This document shows positions 11,301-21,065 of a DNA stretch of 64,000 bases, piece after piece. Under the pieces are notes generated by a model. It made no database searches and was not told where the DNA came from. It worked only from the letters and a program-made list of their open reading frames with translations. A program made the translations under genes and the position numbers. Each line of letters opens with the position of its first letter. Positions within the stretch are counted from its first letter, which is position 1. The stretch covers positions 1,922,001-1,986,000 of the forward strand of contig JAWNGF010000006.1 of NCBI GenBank assembly GCA_037039685.1. Reading direction: 5' to 3'. Source of the DNA: Ceratobasidium sp. AG-K. Its lineage: Eukaryota > Basidiomycota > Agaricomycetes > Cantharellales > Ceratobasidiaceae.

Positions 11301-13301
11301 ATGTCTATTCAAGAAGATGTAGGGTCACGACCCTCATCCACTATATCAACAAGAAGAGGACCCAGTCGGGCAGCAAGGCCCACAGGATCACTAAACAAGC
11401 AAGATATCGCACAAACTCAAGCGGGAGGTCCTGCCCGATCACGCCCCCAAAGTCAAACATCAATGCCGGGAGCTTTCGGCATTCCTGACATGACAACAGT
11501 ACAAGAGGAAGAACCTACTATCACAAATAGAGAACCAGGAGATCTCACAAATGACCCTACTCCAGCTGTAATTTGTATTCCAACTGTAACTCCAGGGCCA
11601 TCACGTCCCTTGTGGTCGTTAGGGACTAGAAGACAGTTCTTTTCTCCCCAACCCAAAGCTCATGGAGGCGTATCACTTGTTCCCATTAGACCTCCCCCTA
11701 CACCTCACGTTCCCAATGTCCCTACAGTCCCCCAAATTGGAGGAACCATCACCAACGCAGGACCAATTCCAGTGGCTTCCCAGCCAGTCACACCAGCAAT
11801 TCCAGCACCACCATATATCCCACAGGGTTACTCTGAGCAACCAGCTCCGGTACAACAAAACACCGGCGATCCAGGAAGTTCAAGTTCAAGTTCCAGCTCT
11901 AGCAGCAGGGCTGTAATCAGCAATTTAGATAACCTAGACGACCTTCTAGAAGGAAGACACAACGCTACCCTTAGGGTTATAAACGGAATGAGAGTCACTA
12001 TAGATCAAAGGCTTAGTGGCCTAGAACAAGCGACACAGGTTCTAGCAAACAACCAGCAAATCTTTAACAACTCCATCAACACCCTACAGGGAACCTTGAC
12101 GGACATTCTGAACTCGGCAAGAAATGGCAAACATAACTCCTTTCTAGTCGGACAAGACGTAACCCGCCTTTGAAATGAAGTTACCAACACTCAAGGACTA
12201 GTGAACAATGTACGCGAAGAACTCAACATTACCAGACAAGGGCAACTTGAGTGGAACGAGGCAGTAACACAAGGATTAGAAACCTTACGACAGGAAGGAA
12301 CCTCCTTTACCACCAAAATCACGGAAGTTCAGGAAACTATCAACAACATGCGAGAAGAAATGGACAAAGCGTCCCTCCACGGGATCCCCTCCAGGCAATC
12401 AAATTCTCCACCACATCCAGACGCGGAATCTACCAGAATCAACGAATTAGAATTAAGAATCCAACAACTGACTGAGAACCCAAACACTGGTAGCGGACCA
12501 CGCCGCCCCAAGGTGACTCGCCCAGAAGCCTTTGACGGAAGGAAAGGAGAAGGTGCCGAAATGTTCATCACACAAATGGAGAGCTACTTTGTACGTCTAG
12601 GCGATCAATACACTTCCGACGAAGAAAGGATCTGCAAAGCCCTAGCAAATTTCAAGTCTGAGAACAAAGCTGCCACCCACTGGGCACAAGTACTCTTACA
12701 ATCGCTTAACCAAGGAGGAAAGAACCAAAATCTGGTCTCATGGGAGAGTTTCAAAGGACACTTCATGGAACAGTTCAGCAACCCTAACAAGAAGGCTAAA
12801 GCTGAATCGGACATCCAAAAATGCAAACAGACCAACTCGGTAGCAAACTATGCTTCGGAATTCCGATACCTTCTGGTAGACGTAAATTGGGGACAGGAAG
12901 CCCTGATCAACCAGTTCAAGGAAGGGTTGAAATCTGAGGTCAAAACCGAACTAGCTTGTTTTGAACTAACCCTGATCAATGAAGATGGGACAGAACGAGA
13001 ACTTTCTCTTGACTGGTGGATCTCAATTGCAATCTCTATCGACCAGAAATTGCAACAAATCAAGACCTCTACTGGGAAGAAAGCAGCCCAACCAACCGCT
13101 AGCGGACAATCCTCTACAAAAAGACTACCTGACGAAGTATACAAAGCAAGGATAGCAAGCAACCGCTGCTTGAAATGCGGGCAGGAAGGACACCGTTCAT
13201 TCAAATGCCCGTCCAAGGAATGGATAACAACGGAACCTAGCGTTAAAGGAAGGGAGGCAACAATTATGGAAGACTTGGGAAAAGAAGGGGTCTCCCTCTA
13301 A
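11301..13301 (+). pseudogene. E1 gag, one in-frame stop
   Basis: The frame has the same 2001-nt length as the intact E3 gag. It starts MSIQED and has a Pro/Ser-rich N-terminal third, a coiled-coil-like middle (LDNLDDLLEGRHNATLRV, ANNQQIFNNSINTLQGTL), a capsid-like region (EMFITQMESYFVRLGDQY, THWAQVLLQSLN, WESFKGHFMEQFSNP) and a zinc knuckle CLKCGQEGHRSFKC near the end. A TGA at 12171-12173 replaces the TGG (Trp) codon present in E2 (E3 reads CGG, Arg, there). The product would coat the genomic RNA in a virus-like particle. Confidence 0.9.
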
Positions 13302-13318
13302 CTGTGTGTGGAGAGACC
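13277..13318 (+). promoter_or_regulatory. Predicted -1 ribosomal frameshift signal between gag and pol (E1)
   Basis: The heptamer GGGAAAA (13277-13283) sits in the gag frame as G GGA AAA, followed by a 5-nt spacer and a stem of GGTCTC (13289-13294) with GAGACC (13313-13318) whose loop contains the gag stop TAA. Pol lies in the -1 frame, open from 13247, so slippage here joins Gag to Pol. The same heptamer, spacer length and stem are in E2 (21039-21080) and E3 (58845-58886, minus). Confidence 0.65.
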
Positions 13319-16300
13319 AAAAAACCGGCAATAGGAACAATGTACTTTAGAGCAACAAATGAGTCAACCATTGTTTATGCAAACATTGCCGGAATCACAG
13401 AACTCATCCCAACCCTCATCGATTCTGGAGCATCAAGGAACTTCTTGGACATTTCTTGGGCTCAATCCAACAATATTCCACTCATGGAACTTCCCACTCC
13501 AAGAAAAGTGATCGGTATCCAAGGGAAGGAACTCTCTCACCAAATACGTTTCAAAGCTAAGCTGGAACTAGACGTGGAGGGAAGAACCTTCAAACAAGTC
13601 TTCTTCGCCATGCCTACTGGGGAAACTAAACTTATCCTGGGACTGGAATGGTTAGAAGAAGCAAACCCGGTCATTGATTGGAAAACAAAGCACATATCAT
13701 GGCGGTCAGAACCTATCCAAGCAAGAACGGCCTCAATAGACGACCTACCCAAAGAATTCAAGGAATTTGCCGATGTCTTCAGTGAAGAGAAATTTAAAAA
13801 AATCCCGGATCATCGTCCATACGACTGCGCCATTGACTTCAAGGAAGGAGCTGAACTTCTGAAACCAGCCAGACCTATCCCACTATCTCCAGCAGAATCA
13901 ATTGCACTAAGAGAATACCTGGATGAAGAAATCGCAGTGGGAAAGATCCGACCAAGCAAATCACCCATTGCATCACCTTGTTTTTTTGTCAAAAAACCGA
14001 TTGATCAAAAGAATCCAGGGGCAATTTGCCAACTACAACTTGTTGAAGACCTCAGAGGAGTAAACGCCATTACAAAGGAGGACAGATTCCCAATGCCCCT
14101 AATGGAAGACCTCCTGGATAACATCAAGGACACAAAAATTTTCTCCAAGATCGATCTACGCATGGGTTTCAACAATATCAGGATCAGAGAAGGCGACGAA
14201 TGGAAGACAGCTTTTAGAACAAAAGAAGGACTCTTCGAATACGTCGTCATGCCTTTTGGACTAAAAAACGCACCCGCCATTTTCCAAAGATATATGAACC
14301 ACATTTTCCATGACCTTATCGATGTATGCGTCATAGTATACATTGACGACATCCTAGTCTTCTCGAAAGACAGAAGCCAACATACCGTGGATGTCAGAAA
14401 GGTACTAAAGATCTTACTGGAGGAAAATCTTTTCGCAAAGCTTCCAAAATGCGAATTCTTTGTCACCAAATTAACATATACTGGACTTGGAATCAGCGAT
14501 TCGGGCATCTCAATGGAGGAAGAAAAGGTCAAGGCAATAAAGGAGTGGAAGGAGCCAAGAACAGTCAAGCAGGTGCAAGCATTTCTAGGATTTGCGAATT
14601 TCTACCGAAGATTCGTACCAAATTTCAGCCAATTAGCAAAACCGCTGATGACCTTGACAAGGAAGGAGAACAAATGGGAATGGGGAAACAATCAGCAGGA
14701 AGCATTTGAAGCCCTAAAAGCAGAAATCAGCAAGGAACCCACTCTACGCCATCCGAACCCTGACAAACCCTTCTTCTTGGAAACAGACGCAAGTGGAGTA
14801 GCAATGGGGGCAATCCTGTCACAAAGGCAAGATGATGGCTACCTACACCCTATTGCTTTTCTTTCAAAATTGTTCAACAAGGCTCAACTCAACTACGACG
14901 TCCACGATAAAGAACTTATGGCAATTATAGAATCTTTAACACATTGGAGGCTATACCTCAAAGGAACAAGGGACCCTATCACCATCTACACCAATCATAG
15001 GAACCTACAGTTCTGGAAGGAAGCAAGAACTTTCAACCGTCGACACGCAAGATGGCACCAATTGCTTGCTTCCTATAACTTTGACATCATATACTGCCCT
15101 GGAATCCTGTCATCTAAGCCAGACCTATTGTCTAGACGATCAGACCATGAAGACACCCCCACGCCTGAACAAGTTATGATAGCTGTCGAAAGATTCAAGG
15201 GATTTATGGCACAAGTAGACACAGACATCATAGAGACTATCAAGGAAGCACAAGAAACAGACGAAGGGTTGGCACAAATCAAAAAAATCTGCAAATCAAG
15301 GGAAACACTACCAAAAACCCTACAACACAGTGCAAAAGATTATGATTTCAAGGAGGGACTATTATGGTTCAAAGGAAGGATTTACGTGCCAGAAGACAAG
15401 GAATCCAGGCTGGCCATCATGCGAGTTCACCACGACTCAAAAATTGCGGGTCATCAAGGACAAGCTAGAACTTTGGAACTAATATCAAGAAGATACTTCT
15501 GGCCGGGAATGAAGCAAAGCATAAACAGATACGTGGAATCCTGTGTAACTTGCCAACGGACAAAGGGATCAAAGTCGATAGTTCCGATCAAGCCTCTAGA
15601 GATTCCAAAAGGACCATGGGAAGACATAGCGTTTGACTTTGTAGTGAAATTACCAAAATTGAAAGGAGCAGATAGTATCTTGGTAGTGGTGGATCGATTC
15701 TCAAGAATGGCGCATTTCATACCCTGCAAAGAATCTCACACGGCAAGCGACCTTGCAAACCTTTTCGTCACAAATGTTTGGAAACTACACGGCTTTCCAA
15801 AAAGCACGGTCTCTGACTGAGGGACTACTTTCAACTCCAAACTCATGAAAGCCATTTATGAGAAAATTGGAACTAGCCCAGGTTTCAGCACCGCCTACCA
15901 CCCCCAAACTGATGGAATAACGTAGAGAATCAATCAATGGATGGAAGGCTGGCTATGATCATTTGTCAACTACCCACAGGATGACTGGGCGGACTTGTTG
16001 CCTATTGCGGAATTCAGCTATAATCTACAGAAGCACCGCGTAACAGGTAGTTCCCCTTTCGAAATTGTCTACGGCAGGGAACCACTGTGGAACGTCTCAG
16101 CAGAAGAATCAGAGGTTCTGGAAGCAAACAGCATCACGGAAAAATGGCGCAAAATCCACGACAAAGCAATTGCGTCAATGGAAAGCCAAAGGCTCCCAGA
16201 GGAAGAACCAAGAAATGAATACAAGGAAGGAGATCTAGTATGGCTTTTGGGAAGGAACATTCAAACAAAAAGACCTTCAAAAAAGCTGGATAACAAGAAA

Positions 16301-17218
16301 CATGGGCCGTTTGTTGTGAAGCGAAGGATAGGGTCACACGCTTATGAGCTGACTTTGCCAGCAACAATGAGGGTGCACCCTGTTTTCCACATTTATTTGC
16401 TCAGCCCTTACAAAGAAGACACAGAATTCAGCCGAAACCAACCCCGACCACCGCCAATCATAACAGAAGAAGGAGAAGAAGAATATGAAGTAGAGAAGAT
16501 TTTGGACTGGAAAGAGACAAAGGACGGTCTTTTTTACAGGGTCAGATGGAAGGGTTATGGAAGTGAAGAAGACACAGAACAAAGAGCGGAAGATTTTGGT
16601 CACCTTTCAAAAATCATCAAAGACCTTCTACGCCGACACCCCAAAGCTCCCACGCCATCTAACTACGTCCCAGGAAAGATAAAAGGCAGAGGGGGCGCAA
16701 TTGACAGTGACATCTGCAAAACCTGCAACTACTCCAGAACACACTCTCAACTCTACTCTCTAAATCCTTTTTACTCTCCACCATGCCTGCCGTCTCCTGT
16801 AGCACCATCGCCAACAACCTCACCCGCGTCCTCGAAGGACCTGCCTTTGCCACGGCAAGGATCCTTGACTCCGGAGCCGCCCTCTACGTCTTCAAGAGGT
16901 CGCAACAAGGCTCAGGAAGAATGCACTTCAGAGCCTCGGACGACATCCTCCACTCGGACCTGGGGGAATTCCAGTGGGTCGGAAAAAAATGGCCGACACA
17001 AATGCAGCTCCTGCGGAAGGACATATTCGTCTGCTGGGGGTGCGCCGCATTCCAGGTCTCGGAGGTTGTCCTCCTCTCCACCCACATGCTCGGAGTGGTC
17101 GAATGGGGACAAGAAGGAGCGTACTCAAGCAAGTGGGTACCAGGTTACGACAGAAGGCAGCCAACGCTCCGACCTAGATGGAACAATGCCTGGGACGCCA
17201 ACTACGAGAGGGACCTGA
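13304..17218 (+). pseudogene. E1 pol polyprotein, three in-frame stops
   Basis: Domains in order: aspartic protease (LIDSGAS), reverse transcriptase (YIDDILVF intact), RNase H, integrase with HHCC zinc site and DDE core, GPF/VHPVFH module and chromodomain. Stops: TGA at 15818-15820 (Arg codon in E2/E3), TAG at 15923-15925 (Glu) and TGA at 15956-15958 (Arg), all in the integrase. The RNase H motif YTDHRN is YTNHRN (14993-14995), losing a catalytic-type Asp. The codons around 15956 show CG to TG/CA changes typical of methyl-cytosine decay. The open frame is -1 relative to gag. Confidence 0.92.
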
Positions 17219-17547
17219 GCGACTGGAAGATGGAAAGGGGAAGGTACCAAAAGGAGAAGTTTGAATGGGCGCCAAACTGGTGGAAGTGGGAGGAGGCGGA
17301 TGTGTCAGTATGGAAGGAGGCAGAACCTGATGTGCGACAATGGGATGAAGAGTTTGTGGGGACCCAGAAGAGGGTTTTGGACTGGTCCAAGGCGGACTGG
17401 ACGAAGGAAGAGACTTGGGAGGAATGGGAGAAGTTCTCGGACAAACCGGGAAATACCGTGTTCAATCCCATCGACCTGACCTTGGAAGAAGATGAAGGGC
17501 TTGAGGAGTATATGCTGAGGAAAGGGAAGGACTGCGTGATGCAGTAA
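16783..17547 (+). CDS. E1 ORF3, unknown conserved retroelement protein (254 aa)
   Basis: An ATG-started frame of 255 codons including stop, overlapping the last ~435 nt of pol in another frame and ending just before the polypurine tract. It is intact although gag and pol of this copy are broken. The N-terminal half contains ALYVFKRSQQ, GRMHFRASDD, FQWVGKKWPT and a Cys pair (CWGC here, CRGC in E2/E3). The C-terminal half is highly charged and Trp-rich (WAPNWWKWEE, WTKEETWEEWEKF). Near the end, NPIDLTLEEDEG resembles a SUMO-interacting motif. No membrane segment, signal peptide or envelope feature is visible. The function is not recognised. Confidence 0.75.
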   Translation: MPAVSCSTIANNLTRVLEGPAFATARILDSGAALYVFKRSQQGSGRMHFRASDDILHSDLGEFQWVGKKWPTQMQLLRKDIFVCWGCAAFQVSEVVLLSTHMLGVVEWGQEGAYSSKWVPGYDRRQPTLRPRWNNAWDANYERDLSDWKMERGRYQKEKFEWAPNWWKWEEADVSVWKEAEPDVRQWDEEFVGTQKRVLDWSKADWTKEETWEEWEKFSDKPGNTVFNPIDLTLEEDEGLEEYMLRKGKDCVMQ

Positions 17548-17588
17548 GTCCGTTCAGGTCCCCCAAACGGACTCTTAGGGGGGAGTAA
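17547..17588 (+). other. Hairpin and polypurine tract of E1
   Basis: AGTCCGTT (17547-17554) can pair with AACGGACT (17566-17573); then comes the purine run AGGGGGGAGTAA (17577-17588) directly before the 3' LTR. The purine tract primes plus-strand DNA synthesis in LTR elements. The hairpin is kept, with 7-bp arms, in E2. Confidence 0.75.
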
Positions 17589-18046
17589 TGTTGTGAGCTA
17601 GCTCACTCCATCGGACTCGCCCGTCGCAACGCCCACCTGTCTTCCCTCTTTGTGTTACGTTCCCCGTTTTCCGTTTGCCGTGTTGCCACCTTCTTGTGGT
17701 TATGTGTTACATTGTGTAACGCGGCTGTGCTTTGTACAAGTCATGTCTGTTCATACAGCATGACTCACATGGACACTCCTGACTGGTTGACTGTTATGAC
17801 TCATGTGGCTACGCTTTGTATGACTTGGCCACTTCTTGAATATATATAGAGGACCAACAAGCCTGGTAACCCCAGCTTGTTTTGTCTCGTCAAAACATCC
17901 CCTTTGAGTGACACTTTGAACCACCCCTACCCTCAAGAGCCTACAGACGCTTAAGTGTGTTGCAGTTCAAGAGGTCACTTAGGTCTTAGTGCCGTCCACT
18001 CTCCGTTTCGGCTGTTCTCATAGCCACCAAGAAGAAGCTTACAACA
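17589..18046 (+). repeat. 3' LTR of E1
   Basis: 458 bp, from TGTTGTGAG to TTACAACA, followed by the target duplication GTGCT at 18047-18051. By eye it differs from the 5' LTR at about seven positions, four of them within the terminal few bases. Confidence 0.93.
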
Positions 18047-18051
18047 GTGCT

Positions 18052-18181
18052 GTGAAAGCGCATTTACCACTAGGATATCAGTTTCCCGACACTCCAACAA
18101 TCCCTGGGTTGGATTCTCATTAATCTCCTGTACTTGTATTGTGGAGTATGCTATAGTATGTATAATTGCGGTCGGCACTGG
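18052..18181 (+). pseudogene. FunK1 copy A, 3' tail and flank
   Basis: Continuation of the exon broken by E1: VKAHLPLGYQFPDTPTIPGL, ending in a TAA at about 18121. It matches the ends of copies B (27798-27870) and C (53955-54030). The last bases before 18182 may already belong to a duplicated TAF1 segment: GCACTGGG here compares with GGACTGGG in the TAF1 intron near 6315. Confidence 0.75.
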
Positions 18182-18574
18182 TGTCGTGAGCCAGCTCACT
18201 CCATTGGACTCGCCCTGTGTCTCGCCCGCCTGTCTTCCTTTTTGTTTTACGTTCCCGTTCCTGTTTGCCGCGTTGCCACCTTCTTGTGGTTATTCTGTTA
18301 CATTGTGTAACGCGGCTGTGCTTTGTACGAGTCATGTCTGTTCATACAGCATGACTCACATGGACACTCCTGACTGGTAGACTGTATGACTCTTGTGGCT
18401 GCGCCTTGTATGACTTGGCCACTTCTTTAATATATATAGAGGATCAACAAGCCTGGTAACCCCAGCTTGTTTTGTCTCGTCAAAACATCCCTTTGAGTGA
18501 CACTCAGAGCCACCCCTACCCTCAAGAGCCTACAGACACTTAAGTGTGTTGCGGTTCAAGAGGTCACTTAGGTC
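18182..18574 (+). repeat. Truncated true 5' LTR of E2
   Basis: Starts TGTCGTGAG immediately after the ACTGG duplication and stops at ...CTTAGGTC, lacking the last ~60 bp. The next base begins another LTR. The final five bases AGGTC would be the target site of the second insertion. Its variants match the LTR at 25351-25804. Confidence 0.88.
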
Positions 18575-19032
18575 TGTCGTGAGCCAGCTCACTCCATCAG
18601 ACTCGCCCTGTGTCTCGCCCGCCTGTCTCCCCTTTTTGTTTTACGTTCCCGTTCCTGTTTGCCGCGTTGCCACCTTCTTGTGGTTATTCTGTTACATTGT
18701 GTAACGCGGCTGTGCTTTGTACGAGTCATGTCTGTTCATACAGCATGACTCACATGGACACTCCTGACTGGTAGACTGTATGACTCATGTGGCTGCGCAT
18801 TGTATGACTCGGCCACTTCTTATATATATATAGAGGACCAACAAGCCTGGTAACCCCAGCTTGTTTTGTCTCGTCAAAACATCCCTTTGAGTGACACTCA
18901 GAACCACCCCTACCCTCAAGAGCCTACAGACACTTAAGTGTGTTGCAGTTCAAGAGGTCACTTAGGTCTTAGTGCCGTCCACTCCCCATTGCGGCTTGTC
19001 TCTTAGCCACCAAGAAGAAGAAGCTTATGACA
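18575..19032 (+). repeat. Complete internal 5' LTR of E2 (second insertion)
   Basis: 458 bp ending TTATGACA. It carries variants absent from the other two E2 LTRs (GACTCATGTGG, GCGCATTG, TTCTTATATATA, CAGAACCACC, GCAGTTCAAG). R is predicted to start at 18858; the self-primer site is at 19035-19046. Confidence 0.9.
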
Positions 19033-19062
19033 TTACAAAACAAGCTTAACAAACATACAAGC

Positions 19063-21063
19063 ATGTCTATTCAAGAAGACGGAGGGTCACGTCCCTCGTC
19101 CACTAGATCAACACGAAGAGGACCCAGTCGGGCAGCAAGGCCTACTGGATCATTGAATGAGCAAGACATCGCACAAACTCAAGCGGGAGGTCCTGCCCGA
19201 TCACGCTCTCAGAGCCAATCTTCAATGCCAGGAGCTTTCGGCATCTCTGACATGACAATAGTACAAGAGGATGAACCCACCATCACGAGTAGAGAACCAG
19301 GAGATCTCACAAATGACCCCACTCCAGCTGTGATTCGCATTTCAACTGGAAGTCCAGGGCCATCACGTCCCTTGTGGCCACTAGGGACTAGGAGGCAGTT
19401 CTTTTCTCCCCAGCCCGAGGCTCATGGGGGCGTGTCGCTTGTCCCCATTAGGCCTCCTCCTACACCACACATTCCCAATGTACCAACAGTCCCTCAAATT
19501 GAAGGAACCATCACCAACGCAGGACGAATCCCAATGGCTTCCCAGCCAGTCACACCTGCAATTCCAGCACCGCCCTATGTCCCACAGGGTTACTCTGGGC
19601 AGTCGGCCCCAGTACCACAAGGCGCCGGTGATTCGGGAAGCTCAAGTTCAAGTTCCAGCGCCAGCGGCAGGACTATAATCAGTAATGTAGACAACCTGAA
19701 CGACCTCCTAGAAGGAAGACACATCGCCTCCCTTAGGGTTATAGACGGAATGAGGGTCACCATGGATCGAAGGCTTAGTGGCCTAGAACAAGCCACACAA
19801 GTCCTAGCAAACAACCAACAAATCTTTAACGACTCCATCAACACCCTACAAGGCACCCTAACAGACATTCTGAACTCGGCAAGAAATGGCGAACACAATT
19901 CCTTTCTAGTCGGACAAGATGTAACACGCCTTTGGAATGAGGTTGCCAACACTCAAGGACTAGTGAACAATGTACGCGAAGAACTCAACACTACCAGACA
20001 AGGGCAACTTGAATGGAACGAAGCAGTAACTCAAGGACTGGAAAACTTACGACAAGAGGGAACCTCCTTCACTACCAAAATCACGGAAGTTCAAGAAGCT
20101 ATCAACAATATGCGAGAAGAAATCGACGAAACTTCCCTGCACGGGATCCCATCTAGGCGATCAAATTCTCCACCACATCCAGACGCGGAATCGACCAGGA
20201 TCGACGAATTAGAATTAAGAATCCAACGACTGACCGAGAACCCAAACGTTGGTAGCAGTCCGCGACGTCCCAAAGTAACTCGCCCAGAAGCCTTCGACGG
20301 AAAGAAAGGGGAAGGTGCTGAAATGTTCATCACACAAATGGAAAGCTACTTCGTGCAACTAGGCGATCAATATGCTTCCAATGAAGAAAGGATTTGCGAA
20401 GCCCTAGCAAACTTCAAATCCGAGAACAAAGCTGCCACTCACTGGGCACAAGTTCTCTTACAATCACTCAACCAAAGGGAAAATAACCAAAACCTTGCCT
20501 CATGGGAAAGTTTCAAGGCACACTTCATGGAACAGTTCAGCGACCCAAACAAAAAATCTAAAGCCGAAGCAGATATCTGAAAATGCAAGCAGAACAACTC
20601 TGTAGCAAACTATGCTTCGGAATTCCGATATCTTCTGGTAGACGTGAACTGGGGACAAGAAGCTCTGATCAACCAGTTCAAGGAAGGATTAAAGACAGAA
20701 GTCAAGACTGAACTAGCTCGCTTCGAACTGACCCTGATCAATGAAGATGGGACAGAACAAGAACTTTCCCTTGACCGATGGATCTCAATCGCAATCTCTA
20801 TCGACCAGAAATTGCAACAAATCAAGACCTCGACAGGAAAGAAGGCCGCCCAACCAACCACTAGTGGACAATCCTCTACAAAACGGCTGCCTGACGAAAT
20901 ATACAAAGCGAGGATAGCAACCAACCGCTGCCTGAAGTGCGGACAGGAAGGACACCGTTCATTCAAATGCCCATCCAAGGAATGGATAACGACGGAACCT
21001 AGTGTTAAAGGAAGGGAAGCAACAATCGTAGAAGACTCGGGAAAAGAAGGGGTCTCCCTCTAA
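19063..21063 (+). pseudogene. E2 gag, one in-frame stop
   Basis: 2001 nt, same length as in E1 and E3. An in-frame ATG at 19027 inside the LTR end could add 12 residues, but MSIQED at 19063 is the start shared by all copies. A TGA at 20578-20580 stands where E3 has CGA (Arg), a CpG-to-TpG change. The zinc knuckle CLKCGQEGHRSFKC near the end is intact. The -1 frameshift signal spans 21039-21080. Confidence 0.9.
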
Positions 21064-21065
21064 CT

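Larger units (their letters stand above)
10821..18046 (+). mobile_element. Ty3/gypsy chromovirus E1 (full length, degraded)
   Basis: An LTR retrotransposon of 7226 bp flanked by the 5-bp target duplication GTGCT (10816-10820 and 18047-18051). Order: 5' LTR, self-primer binding site, gag, pol (protease, RT, RNase H, integrase, chromodomain), ORF3, polypurine tract, 3' LTR. It interrupts the last exon of FunK1 copy A. The two LTRs differ at about seven of 458 positions by eye. gag has one and pol three in-frame stops, so this copy is not autonomous, yet ORF3 is still open. Confidence 0.95.

Noticed and set aside
13302..13340. Reinitiation after the gag stop (at GTG 13304 or ATG 13340) as the way to express pol
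   Set aside because: Not excluded, but the in-phase slippery heptamer with spacer and conserved stem explains the -1 frame of pol better.
18182..18574. Solo LTR next to E2
   Set aside because: A solo LTR would have its own duplication on both sides; instead its left flank and the right flank of the E2 3' LTR share ACTGG.
19027..19062. Upstream ATG at the LTR end as start of E2 Gag
   Set aside because: In E1 the same ATG leads out of frame, and E3 Gag is open only from the MSIQED start; the conserved start is preferred.
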